DNA of 64,000 nucleotides from CAWUEX02 sp038148375. Its GTDB lineage: Bacteria > Pseudomonadota > Alphaproteobacteria > Rhodospirillales > Rhodospirillaceae. The notes beneath the pieces were generated by a model. The model was not told the DNA's origin. It ran no database searches and saw only the letters and a program-made list of their open reading frames with translations. The stretch is taken from the NCBI GenBank assembly GCA_038148375.1, contig JAYQVH010000011.1, positions 1 to 64,000 on the forward strand, read 5' to 3'. Made by a program: the position numbers and the translations under genes. Each line of letters starts with the position of its first letter. The first letter of the stretch is position 1. This document shows positions 34,081 to 41,850 of the stretch, in pieces.

Positions 34081-35544
34081 ATGAATACGCCGAAATACTA
34101 CTTCAGCCGCCGTACCGCTCTGAAAAGCGCGGGCGCTGCCGCACTGACGACCACCGTTGCCTGTGGCGGTTCGCCCAAGCCGGTCCGTGCTCAAAACCAA
34201 AGCGACGTGCTGGTCATCGGCGCCGGCCTGTCCGGCCTCGGCGCGGCACATGTGCTGCAGGAGCAGGGGCTCAACGTTCAGGTCATCGAAGGGCGCGACC
34301 GTGTCGGCGGACGCATCCTGTCCCTGCGCGACATTCCCGGCAATCCGGAGGCGGGCGGCAACGGCATCGGCGCGGGGTACGGCCGGGTTATCGATGCGGC
34401 GGAACGCTTCGGCGCCAAGCTCAACAACATCATCCCTCGCACGCCGTACATCCTGTCGCGCGAACTGTGGCTCGAAGGCAAGATGATCCCGAAAGACGCC
34501 TGGCCAGATCATCCGCGCAACGTGTTCGACGGCCCCTACAAGGAAATGATGCCGTGGGCGTTCGTGCCGATTTATCTGATTCAGAACATGGAACTCGAGT
34601 CCTTCGAAGACTGGTGCGACCCCAAGTCCGGGCCGCTCGACATTCCGGTGCATGACTGGTTCCGCTCCAAGGGCGTCACCGACGAACAGATCAACCTCGC
34701 CTACAACATTAATTCCGACTTCGGAAACTCGTCCTACGACGTTTCCGCCCTGATGCTGATGTTCGTCTACAACTGGGGGAACATGCAGCGCTTGATCGAA
34801 CCGCGGGCGACCTATGCCGCGGAAGGCGGGAACCAGAGCATCCCCGAAGGCATGGCCGCGGCGCTGAATAATGAAGTGCACCTCAACCGCAAGGTCGTCG
34901 GCATTACGGCCGACGCCAGCGGTGCCGAAGCGGTGTGCGACGACGGTACGGTCTACCGCGCCAAGCGCATTGTCTGCTCCATTCCCTTCACGGTTCTGCG
35001 CACAATCAAGATCGAGCCGGGGCTCAGCGGCGTTCAGGCCCGTGCCGTGCAAACTCTCGGCACCCAGTTGCTCACCCAGACCCACATCGTGCCCAAGGAG
35101 CCGTTCTGGGAAGAAGACGGCATGCCGGTTGGAATGTTCTCCGACAACGTCCTCGGTAACGTCATGGCCCAGCATTTCGCGCCTGATCCCAAGGAACTTA
35201 CGAGCATCACCTGCTGGCATCGCGGCTGGAAAGCCCAGCAGGTCGATCAGCTGCCGGAGGAAGACGCGAAACGCATGGTCTACGATGCGTTCGTCAAGCA
35301 GCGTCCGGCGGCGGAAGGCAAAATCGAAGTCGCCGGGTTCAAGTCCTGGCACAACGACCCGTTCTCATCAGGTGACTGGGCGGTCTGGGAGCCTGGACAG
35401 ATCAAAGATTTCATCATCAAGATGCATCAGCCGCATGGCAATTTGCACTTCTGCGGCGAGCACACATCGCTGTCCAACCGCGGCATGGAAGGCGCGATGG
35501 AATCCGGTGAACGTGTCGCTTTCGAGGTCCTGGATGCACTCTAA
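34081..35544 (+). CDS. Flavin amine oxidase with twin-arginine signal, copy 1
   Basis: 487 residues. The Tat motif SRRTALKS lies at residues 9-16, followed by a hydrophobic stretch and a Cys (TTTVACGG, possible lipobox-like) near residue 30. The FAD dinucleotide motif VIGAGLSGLGAAHVL follows at about 42, then VIEGRDRVGGRI. The C-terminus has the FAD contact CGEHTSLSNRGMEGAMESGE. This is the monoamine oxidase/tryptophan 2-monooxygenase-like flavin family. Exported folded and loaded with FAD, it would act in the periplasm. The amine substrate is unknown. The next gene is its paralogue, overlapping by 11 bases. Confidence 0.85.
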   Translation: MNTPKYYFSRRTALKSAGAAALTTTVACGGSPKPVRAQNQSDVLVIGAGLSGLGAAHVLQEQGLNVQVIEGRDRVGGRILSLRDIPGNPEAGGNGIGAGYGRVIDAAERFGAKLNNIIPRTPYILSRELWLEGKMIPKDAWPDHPRNVFDGPYKEMMPWAFVPIYLIQNMELESFEDWCDPKSGPLDIPVHDWFRSKGVTDEQINLAYNINSDFGNSSYDVSALMLMFVYNWGNMQRLIEPRATYAAEGGNQSIPEGMAAALNNEVHLNRKVVGITADASGAEAVCDDGTVYRAKRIVCSIPFTVLRTIKIEPGLSGVQARAVQTLGTQLLTQTHIVPKEPFWEEDGMPVGMFSDNVLGNVMAQHFAPDPKELTSITCWHRGWKAQQVDQLPEEDAKRMVYDAFVKQRPAAEGKIEVAGFKSWHNDPFSSGDWAVWEPGQIKDFIIKMHQPHGNLHFCGEHTSLSNRGMEGAMESGERVAFEVLDAL

Positions 35545-36970
35545 GTCGTTCTCCCGGCGCTCCGCGCTGGCCACCGGCGTTGCTGCTGCTGCGGCGGCGT
35601 CCCATGTCAGGCCGCTGCGGGCGCAGAACCGCGCGGACGTGCTGGTGATCGGCGCCGGACTGTCGGGTCTGAATGCCGCGATGCTGCTGGAAGAGCAGGG
35701 CTTCAACGTTCAGGTCATCGAGGGACGGGAGCGCATCGGCGGACGCCTGTTCTCTTTACATCACATCCCTGGCAGCCCGGAAGCCGGCGGCAACACCATC
35801 GGCACCGGTTACGGCCGCATGATCGATATTCTGCAGCGCCTCGACATTCCGCACATGAATGTCATGCCGCGGGGCATGAAGTTCCCGTACGAACTCTATA
35901 TGGACGGCGAGCACATCACCGGCGAGCAGTGGAAGTCGCATCACAAGAATATTATGCCGGACGAGTTCAAGGCCCTGCCGCCTTGGATTCTCGGCCCTGT
36001 TCTGCTCGGCCAGACCAACCGGCTTGACTCCTTTGAGGACTGGTACGATCCCAAGTCCGCCCAACACGACATCTCGGTCTACGAAGTGCTGAAAGGCCTG
36101 GGTCTCAACGACGCGCAAATCAGCCTCGCCTTTGAATTCAACATTTCCTACGGCACATCAGCCCACGATGTTTCCGCGCTGATGATGTGGTTTAACGACG
36201 GCTGGATCAATTCCATGCGCGACGGCGGGCCGGTGCAGTGGGCTGCGGTCGGCGGGAACATGAACATCCCCGAAGCCATGGCCGCGACACTCAACAACGA
36301 AATCCATCTCGGCCGGGAGGTCGCAGGAATTCGCAGCGATAACTCCGGCGCGGAGGTTGTGTGCCACGACGGTACGGTCTACCGCGCTGACTTCGTTGTC
36401 TGCTCCATCCCGATGCCGATCCTGCGTTACGTCGGGTTCGATCCGTTCCTGCCCGGTCCGCAAGCCAAGGCGATCAGGACCGTGCCGTACTTCCCGATGA
36501 CCCAGGTCCATTTCACCGCCAAGGAACCGTTCTGGGAAGCAGACGGTAACTCGCCGGACATGTGGACGGACACCGTCGCCGGACACGTCATCGGCAACAT
36601 GCACAATGTCGATAACGACGACATCACCAGTTTCACCGCCTGGGCACGCGGCTTCACCGCCGTGCGGCTGGACCAGCTCGACAGGGAAGAGGCGCAGGCC
36701 TGGGTGATTTCTGAAATCGAGCGGATTCGCCCGGCGGCCAAGGGCAAGATCGAAGCGCACTACATCAAGTCCTGGGTGCGCGATCCCTTTGCCGGCGGCG
36801 ACTACGCCATTTGGGGGCCGGGGCAGGTCAGCGAATTTATCAACGAGGTCGGGAAGCCACATGGCCGCATTCATTTCTGCGGCGAGCATACGGCGTTGTC
36901 CAATCGCGGCATGGAAGGGGCGATGGAATCCGGCGAACGCGCAGCGTTTGACATCCTCAGTGCTGCGTGA
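35534..36970 (+). CDS. Flavin amine oxidase with twin-arginine signal, copy 2
   Basis: 478 residues from the ATG inside the end of copy 1. Tat motif FSRRSALATG at residues 6-15, an Ala-rich segment, a cleavage-like site near VRPLRAQ, then VIGAGLSGLNAAMLL and VIEGRERIGGRL. The C-terminus repeats CGEHTALSNRGMEGAMESGE. It is similar to copy 1 along the whole length, so the pair arose by tandem duplication. They may handle related amines or work as a complex. The 3' end overlaps the GT51-like gene by 14 bases on the opposite strand. Confidence 0.85.
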   Translation: MHSKSFSRRSALATGVAAAAAASHVRPLRAQNRADVLVIGAGLSGLNAAMLLEEQGFNVQVIEGRERIGGRLFSLHHIPGSPEAGGNTIGTGYGRMIDILQRLDIPHMNVMPRGMKFPYELYMDGEHITGEQWKSHHKNIMPDEFKALPPWILGPVLLGQTNRLDSFEDWYDPKSAQHDISVYEVLKGLGLNDAQISLAFEFNISYGTSAHDVSALMMWFNDGWINSMRDGGPVQWAAVGGNMNIPEAMAATLNNEIHLGREVAGIRSDNSGAEVVCHDGTVYRADFVVCSIPMPILRYVGFDPFLPGPQAKAIRTVPYFPMTQVHFTAKEPFWEADGNSPDMWTDTVAGHVIGNMHNVDNDDITSFTAWARGFTAVRLDQLDREEAQAWVISEIERIRPAAKGKIEAHYIKSWVRDPFAGGDYAIWGPGQVSEFINEVGKPHGRIHFCGEHTALSNRGMEGAMESGERAAFDILSAA

Positions 36971-37616
36971 CCGGACCGCACATATTCAGGTGAACATCCC
37001 ACGGCACGATCGGTGCGCATTCACCGGCGACAAGCCGCTCGATCCTGTCCGCTCGCTCGTCCAGGCGGAGTGTGTTTGTCCGAGGATTGATCTCGTCCGG
37101 TCCGATGAGCATGGCGACGAGTTCGATATACTCCCGCCGCTTTAATTCGCTGAACGGTTTTCCGAACCACGCCTCAGCGGCGCTGGCAAAGCCGACAACG
37201 GCCCTTCCGTCCTTGGTTCCCAAATAAGCGGCGGCAACAAACGCGTCGAGGATATCCTCCTTGCTGATCTCCGGAATAAGGGCGAAGCGCGTAAAAAGCA
37301 CAACGTCTAACTTTTGCAGGCCCGGCACGTAATATTTGTAGTAGAGGCGCTTCGCCAGCGCTTGACTTAACGTCGTCCAGCCTTGTCCTGGCGTCCGGAA
37401 ATCGATGCCGTCATTATCCCAGAACGTCGGGTCCTCTACTGCGACAAGAATGTCGATCTCTTCATCGCTCAATTCCGGCAAAGAGTCCGCCCAGCGCTCC
37501 AAGATGCGCTCGACGAGGCGAGGTGTTTTCTGCCGCAATTCATCGACACGCTTCGCTTCAAGGCCAACCGCGCCAGTTATGGCAAGGACTGCCGCAAAAA
37601 TTAGCCACCTCGACAC
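36957..37616 (-). CDS. Degenerate GT51 transglycosylase-like protein
   Basis: 219 residues with a membrane/signal segment at 4-20. The body follows the pattern of peptidoglycan glycosyltransferases (MtgA/PBP1 GT51): VAVEDPTFWDNDGIDF near 64 with the first catalytic Glu, QALAKRLYYKYY near 86, SKEDILDAFVAAAYLG near 120, AAEAWFGKPFSEL and LVAMLIGPDEINP. The usual GGSTITQQ is GQGWTTLSQ, and where the RKxxE second Glu should be there is KLDVV. This may be a catalytically weak or inactive relative. It sits convergent with the amine oxidase pair. Confidence 0.65.
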   Translation of the reverse strand: MSRWLIFAAVLAITGAVGLEAKRVDELRQKTPRLVERILERWADSLPELSDEEIDILVAVEDPTFWDNDGIDFRTPGQGWTTLSQALAKRLYYKYYVPGLQKLDVVLFTRFALIPEISKEDILDAFVAAAYLGTKDGRAVVGFASAAEAWFGKPFSELKRREYIELVAMLIGPDEINPRTNTLRLDERADRIERLVAGECAPIVPWDVHLNMCGPVTQH

Positions 37617-37762
37617 TTCACCGTCTCCGCCGTGTCACAAAAGCACTGCCAAACCCTCCGGGCCCGTAATAACGCTTTGTCGCGGCATCTCGTTCGCTCG
37701 GCACCTTGGCGAAATTATCCAGCCGTGGTTAAGTTTCCCCGATCAACAGGGAGGACTGCCAC

Positions 37763-38245
37763 ATGGATTTGCCCGAAACCCCTTTTGTTCACACCACCCG
37801 CCGCGTGCTGACGGTCGAGGGTGAGGACGGAAAATCCTACGTTATGGAAGACAGCGAACCGGAGGACGTGTTGTTGCTCAACGGCGCGCGCATGGTGCGG
37901 CTGTGGCAGACCGACGAGGTGCCGGCGCGCATTCCCGTCCGCGAGGATGTGACCGATCCGGGCCTGGGGCGGCTATCGGCGACATTTGCCGGGACCCGAT
38001 TTTACACCGCTGAACTGCCCGGTGGGGAACATGCGCCACAGATCCCCATGCACACGTCGAACAGCATCGACTACATCGCCGTTCTGCGTGGCGAGATCGT
38101 GCTGGTAACCGACAAGGACGAGGTTACCCTCGGACCAGGCGACACTCTGGTCCAGACCGGTAACAATCATACTTGGCAGAACCGCACCGACGAGACGGCC
38201 CTGCTGCTCGTCGTTGTTGTCGGCGCGGAGCGCCGCGAGAATTAG
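37763..38245 (+). CDS. Single-domain cupin protein
   Basis: 160 residues. The start is preceded by AGGGAGG (Shine-Dalgarno). The cupin core is at about 85-155: MHTSNSIDYIAVLRGEIVLV then GPGDTLVQTGNNHTWQNRTD, with His and possibly the Asp as metal ligands (the usual Glu in the first motif appears as Asp). It is not closely related to the double-cupin proteins at 15375-18491. The last codons (AERREN) run into a 25-bp tandem repeat that leads to the assembly gap, so the exact 3' end should be confirmed. Confidence 0.75.
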   Translation: MDLPETPFVHTTRRVLTVEGEDGKSYVMEDSEPEDVLLLNGARMVRLWQTDEVPARIPVREDVTDPGLGRLSATFAGTRFYTAELPGGEHAPQIPMHTSNSIDYIAVLRGEIVLVTDKDEVTLGPGDTLVQTGNNHTWQNRTDETALLLVVVVGAERREN

Positions 38246-38303
38246 GGACGCGGAGCGCCGCGAGAATTAGGGACGCGGAGCGCCGCGAGAATTAGGGACG
38301 CGG
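38226..38303. repeat. 25-bp tandem repeat, three copies plus start of a fourth, ending at the assembly gap
   Basis: Units begin with CGGAGCGCCGCGAGAA at 38226, 38251 and 38276. A fourth begins at 38301 and is cut by the Ns. Each unit, read with its neighbour, contains the hairpin CGCGG-AGCG-CCGCG. The first unit contains the stop of the cupin gene. The copy number is unknown because the array runs into a gap. Confidence 0.85.
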
Positions 38304-38403
38304 NNNNNNNNNNNNNNNNNNNNNNNNNNNNNNNNNNNNNNNNNNNNNNNNNNNNNNNNNNNNNNNNNNNNNNNNNNNNNNNNNNNNNNNNNNNNNNNNN
38401 NNN
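38304..38403. other. Assembly gap of 100 N
   Basis: Exactly 100 unknown bases, the usual placeholder size, so the true distance is not known. It follows a tandem repeat, which probably stopped the assembly. The promoter of the downstream nitrilase-like gene may lie here. Confidence 0.98.
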
Positions 38404-38488
38404 AGCGGGAGTCGTCGGCTTGCTCGCCCGGGCAACCCTTGATAAACCCGCGGTCGGGGAATTTAAGAGAGTAGGGGATACATCGGCG

Positions 38489-39547
38489 ATGGCTGATCAG
38501 ATCACACAGTTTACGGCCACGGCGTTGCAGGTGAATTGCTACGCCGTCAATCACTGCAAGGACCGCGCCGAAGCCTCTGCCCAGATGCTCAAGCAGATCG
38601 ATGACATCGGCGCGGCGATGAAAACAATCGACCTGTTTACGCTCGGATTCAGCGGCACCAAGACAAAGCTGTTCGTGCTGCCCGAGTATTTCATGTCGAG
38701 TTTTCCGATGGGTGAGTCCATAGAACGCTGGCAGGAGATCGGGGCGATCCCGATGGACGGCCCGGAATACGAAGCCATGGGCAAAATCGCGCAGGAGCGT
38801 TCGTGCTTTCTGTCAGGTAACGTGTATGAGATCGATCCCAACTTCCCGGACCTCTATTTCCAAACCTGTTTCGTGATCGCGCCGAGCGGCGATGTCGTCG
38901 TACGTTACCGGCGTTTAATTTCTCTGTTTGCGCCGAGCCCGTACGATGTCTGGGACAAGTACTTGGACCTCTATGGCGCGGATGCCGTTTTCCCGGTCGC
39001 CGACACGGAGATCGGTAAGATCGGATGCGTTGCCTCGGAAGAAATTCTGTATCCGGAAATCTCGCGCTGCCTGGCGATGCGCGGCATGGAAATCCTGTGC
39101 CACTCGACATCCGAGGTTGGCGCGCCGATGCTGACGCCGAAGGAAATCTGCCGGCGGGCCCGCGCGGTTGAGAATATGTGCTACGTCGTGTCGTCCAACA
39201 CCGCGAGTATTCAGGGTACGCCGATCCCGGCGGAGTCGACCGGCGGCATGTCCAAAATCGTCGATTATAAAGGGTTGGTGCTGGCCGAGGCCTATACGGG
39301 CGAGACCTTCTGCGCGTCCGCGGTCCTCGATGTCGAGAGCCTGCGCAAGGTCCGCAACCACTCGGGCATGACCAACCTGCTGTCGCGTCAGCCCTATGGC
39401 ATCTATGCCCAAGAGTATGGAAGTCATACGGTTGTCGAGCCCAATGCCATGCTCGAGAACGGCGCCGTCAAGGTGCCGGACCGCGCATTTTTCGTCCGCC
39501 GACAGCAAGAGGTGATGGAACGCCTCAGCAAGGACGGCTTGATTTAA
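38489..39547 (+). CDS. Nitrilase/amidase superfamily (CN hydrolase) protein with Arg at the expected Lys
   Basis: 352 residues from the ATG giving MADQITQ; the frame is open upstream to 38420. CN-hydrolase features: catalytic Glu in VLPEYFM near residue 73, the VVRYRRLI segment near 140 where YRK usually holds the catalytic Lys, and the nucleophile Cys in GKIGCVASEEILYPEISR near 180. The Lys position is Arg here. The overall look is closest to aliphatic amidase/formamidase-type members. No signal peptide. First gene of a run that continues through 41848; activity is uncertain because of the Arg. Confidence 0.75.
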   Translation: MADQITQFTATALQVNCYAVNHCKDRAEASAQMLKQIDDIGAAMKTIDLFTLGFSGTKTKLFVLPEYFMSSFPMGESIERWQEIGAIPMDGPEYEAMGKIAQERSCFLSGNVYEIDPNFPDLYFQTCFVIAPSGDVVVRYRRLISLFAPSPYDVWDKYLDLYGADAVFPVADTEIGKIGCVASEEILYPEISRCLAMRGMEILCHSTSEVGAPMLTPKEICRRARAVENMCYVVSSNTASIQGTPIPAESTGGMSKIVDYKGLVLAEAYTGETFCASAVLDVESLRKVRNHSGMTNLLSRQPYGIYAQEYGSHTVVEPNAMLENGAVKVPDRAFFVRRQQEVMERLSKDGLI

Positions 39548-39564
39548 CTTTTATTGGAGTGCCG

Positions 39565-39729
39565 ATGATGCTCACCCGGTTCATGATTCTGTTCTCGATG
39601 ATGTTTTTCATGTCGGCCTGCGCGCCTAAGCCAGGCAGTGAGGCATGGTGCGAAGACCTCAAGGAGAAAGACAAAGGCGAGTGGACGGCCAATGAAGCCG
39701 CTGAATTTGCCAAAAGCTGTGTGTTTTAG
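39565..39729 (+). CDS. Small DUF3012-type lipoprotein
   Basis: 54 residues. The N-terminus is hydrophobic and ends in FMSACAP, a lipobox-like signal with Cys near residue 18. The mature part (PGSEAWCEDLKEKDKGEWTA, then NEAAEFAKSC) matches the small DUF3012 family as I recall it. Two adjacent ATGs at 39565 and 39568 are possible starts, with TTGGAG upstream. It probably sits in the inner or outer membrane facing the periplasm. Function unknown. It lies 17 bases after the nitrilase-like gene and 9 before the YdhR-like gene, so one transcript is likely. Confidence 0.75.
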   Translation: MMLTRFMILFSMMFFMSACAPKPGSEAWCEDLKEKDKGEWTANEAAEFAKSCVF

Positions 39730-39738
39730 GAGCCGGCG

Positions 39739-40092
39739 ATGATCACGACGCTGGTCACATTTAAGCCCAGGCAGGCGAGGTCTGAGATGACCGCTGCGGA
39801 GAAGCTCGCGCTTTATGAAGCAACGGCGCCAAAGTACCGGGAAATACCCGGTCTGATCCGCAAGCACTTCATGGGCAACGGAGAACGTGCCGGCGGCTGG
39901 TACGAGTGGGAAACCAAAGCCCACGCCGACGCGTATTACACAGCCGAGTGGAAGGCCTTCATCACCGAGACCTACGGCACCGATTTGACGTTAGAGTTTT
40001 TCGATTGCCCGGCAGTTGTCGATAATGACTCCGGCAAGATCGTCATTGCGCCGGAGGTTCGGGCAGCCGCACAGGCCGAGGCGGCGGAATGA
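39739..40092 (+). CDS. YdhR-like putative monooxygenase
   Basis: 117 residues. The ferredoxin-like dimeric alpha/beta-barrel of the YdhR family is suggested by EIPGLIRKHFMGNGERAGGW, then YEWETKAHADAYYTAEWKAF (compare GGIYLFxDxxxALAY of YdhR) and LTLEFFDCPAVVDN near the end. Such proteins are small cofactor-free or unassigned monooxygenase-like enzymes. The stop overlaps the next start by 4 bases (ATGA at 40089-40092), so translation is coupled. The preceding AGGAGCCGG is a good ribosome site. Confidence 0.75.
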   Translation: MITTLVTFKPRQARSEMTAAEKLALYEATAPKYREIPGLIRKHFMGNGERAGGWYEWETKAHADAYYTAEWKAFITETYGTDLTLEFFDCPAVVDNDSGKIVIAPEVRAAAQAEAAE

Positions 40093-40469
40093 GCGCGGAC
40101 CGCGTCAAGGAATTCCTGCGCACCATGGAGGCGCGGGATTTGGAAGCGGCGAAGGCGTTTCTTGGGCCCGGCTTCAAGATGACCTTTCCCGGAGGAATTT
40201 CCATGTGCTCGCTCGAAGAGTTGGTGGAGTGGTCGAAGACCCGCTACCGCGCCATAACCAAGACCTTCGAAGATTTTGACTGCTTCGAGGATGGCGCCGA
40301 CACGGTCGTATACAGCACGGGCATGCTCAACGGCGAAGCGCTCGACGGCTCTCCGATCCGGGAGGTGCGCTACATTGATCGCTTCGTCTTTCGCGATGGG
40401 CTGATCGTCGATCAGCAGGTCTGGAACGATCTGGCAGAGGTGCTACCGAAGACCAACGGTGATCCGTGA
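40089..40469 (+). CDS. SnoaL-like / NTF2-fold protein, paralogue of the 17239 gene
   Basis: 126 residues with MSADRVKEFLRTMEARDLEA at the start, FKMTFPGGISM near 30 and VRYIDRFVFRDGLIVDQQVW near 96. It is recognisably paralogous to the SnoaL protein in the cupin cluster (shared VRYIDRF, GxIxDxQVW). The NTF2-like fold often catalyses isomerisation, aldol or hydration steps on bulky substrates. It is the third gene of the compact run and overlaps the following dehydrogenase by 4 bases (GTGA). The reaction is unknown. Confidence 0.75.
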   Translation: MSADRVKEFLRTMEARDLEAAKAFLGPGFKMTFPGGISMCSLEELVEWSKTRYRAITKTFEDFDCFEDGADTVVYSTGMLNGEALDGSPIREVRYIDRFVFRDGLIVDQQVWNDLAEVLPKTNGDP

Positions 40470-41848
40470 GCGACCTGCTCGGCGCGCTCGCCCTGGCGGT
40501 CGACGAACCTGGTTTTCTAATCGATGATGACATCGCTCCGCGGTACACGGACACGCGAGGTCATGGCTCCGCCGGAAAACCGAGTTGCGTCATCCGCCCA
40601 ACCAGCACCGAACAAGTTTCCGTTGTTTTGAGCCTATGCAACGAGGCGGGCCGCCCTGTTGTGCCTCAGGGCGGTATGACCGGTCTGGTCGGCGGCGGCG
40701 CGCCGGGTGAGGGCGATGTCGTGCTTTCGCTCGAGCGCATGAATTGGATTGAGGACATAGATCCCCACGGGCGGACGATGACGGCACAGGCCGGCGTCAT
40801 TCTGGAGACCGCCCATGATACCGCCGATGAAGAGGGCTTCATGTTTCCCGTCGACCTCGGCGCGCGCGGCAGCGCGACTCTCGGCGGTTTGATCAGCACC
40901 AATGCCGGTGGCAGCCGCGTTATCCGGTATGGCATGATGCGTCAGTCCGTGCTGGGGCTGGAGGCCGTGCTTGCCGACGGCACGGTGCTGTCTTCGATGA
41001 ACAGCATGCTCAAGAACAACGCGGGCTACGACCTCAAGCAGTTGTTCATCGGCTCCGAAGGGACGCTTGGTATCGTGACGCGCTGCGTGATCCGGCTGCA
41101 GCCGAAGCCGGTGAGCACGGCGACTGCCTTCGTCGGCATCGATTCATTTGAAAACGTGCCAGAATTTCTCTCCCTGCTCGACGCCCAACTCGGCGGCGGT
41201 CTCGGCGCATTCGAAGTCATGTGGGCGGACTACTACGATTTTGTGCGCGAGAGGTGTCCGTCGCTGAAACCGCCACTGCCGCCCAAGCACGGCTACTACG
41301 TATTAACAGAAGCTCTTGGTTACGACGCAGAAAGCGATGCGGATCGGTTTGAAGCTGTGATGGAGATTGCCCATGACAGGGGCCTCGTCCAGGATGGTGT
41401 GATTGCCCAGTCCGCCAGTGATCGCGTTGATTTGTGGGCGATCCGCGAAGGCGCTGGAGAAGGCTTCCGCACCATCGCGCCGATGTTCACCTACGACGTC
41501 TCTCTGCCGATTATGACCATGGAAGACTTTGCATCCCGCACCAAAGACGGTATCGCCAAAGCTTATCCAAATGCGACGACTCTTATTCTCGGCCATCTCG
41601 GCGATGGAAACTTGCACGCCGTTGTAGCCGTCGGAGACGGCTCGGACGTGGCGCACAAGAAGGTCAACGATATTCTCTACGGTGTTGTCCGGGACCTCGG
41701 TGGTTCAGTTTCGGCAGAGCACGGGATCGGTACGGAAAAGCGCAGCTACCTCGGCTGGAGCCGCACACCGGAAGAAGTCGAACTCATGCGCGTGCTTAAA
41801 CGCACCCTGGACCCCAAGGGCATTCTCAATCCGGGCAAAGTGATTTAG
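40466..41848 (+). CDS. FAD-linked D-2-hydroxyacid/D-lactate dehydrogenase-like oxidoreductase
   Basis: 460 residues from a GTG overlapping the previous stop. The PCMH FAD domain is seen as CVIRPTSTEQVSVVLSLCNE and VVPQGGMTGLVGGG (residues 35-75), then DLGARGSATLGGLISTNAGG near 130. The C-terminal cap has GHLGDGNLHAVV near 380 and SAEHGIGTEKRSYL near 420, matching the metal-binding His and Glu of D-lactate/D-2-hydroxyglutarate dehydrogenases. It would oxidise a D-2-hydroxyacid in the cytoplasm. Last gene of the run nitrilase - DUF3012 - YdhR-like - SnoaL - dehydrogenase. Confidence 0.9.
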   Translation: MSDLLGALALAVDEPGFLIDDDIAPRYTDTRGHGSAGKPSCVIRPTSTEQVSVVLSLCNEAGRPVVPQGGMTGLVGGGAPGEGDVVLSLERMNWIEDIDPHGRTMTAQAGVILETAHDTADEEGFMFPVDLGARGSATLGGLISTNAGGSRVIRYGMMRQSVLGLEAVLADGTVLSSMNSMLKNNAGYDLKQLFIGSEGTLGIVTRCVIRLQPKPVSTATAFVGIDSFENVPEFLSLLDAQLGGGLGAFEVMWADYYDFVRERCPSLKPPLPPKHGYYVLTEALGYDAESDADRFEAVMEIAHDRGLVQDGVIAQSASDRVDLWAIREGAGEGFRTIAPMFTYDVSLPIMTMEDFASRTKDGIAKAYPNATTLILGHLGDGNLHAVVAVGDGSDVAHKKVNDILYGVVRDLGGSVSAEHGIGTEKRSYLGWSRTPEEVELMRVLKRTLDPKGILNPGKVI

Positions 41849-41850
41849 CG

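Noticed and set aside
32841..34655. Long + strand open frame of 604 codons
   Set aside because: It runs antisense to the clear MDR reductase and then overlaps the start of the amine oxidase. The translation is rich in Arg, Asp and Val in a shadow-like pattern.
34871..35533. Frame open upstream of the second amine oxidase, giving a 699-residue protein
   Set aside because: The upstream part is an out-of-frame reading of the first amine oxidase. The Tat-signal start at 35534 is clearly better.
38226..38303. CRISPR or REP element
   Set aside because: No spacers, only about three copies at one site, and no other copies noticed in the window.
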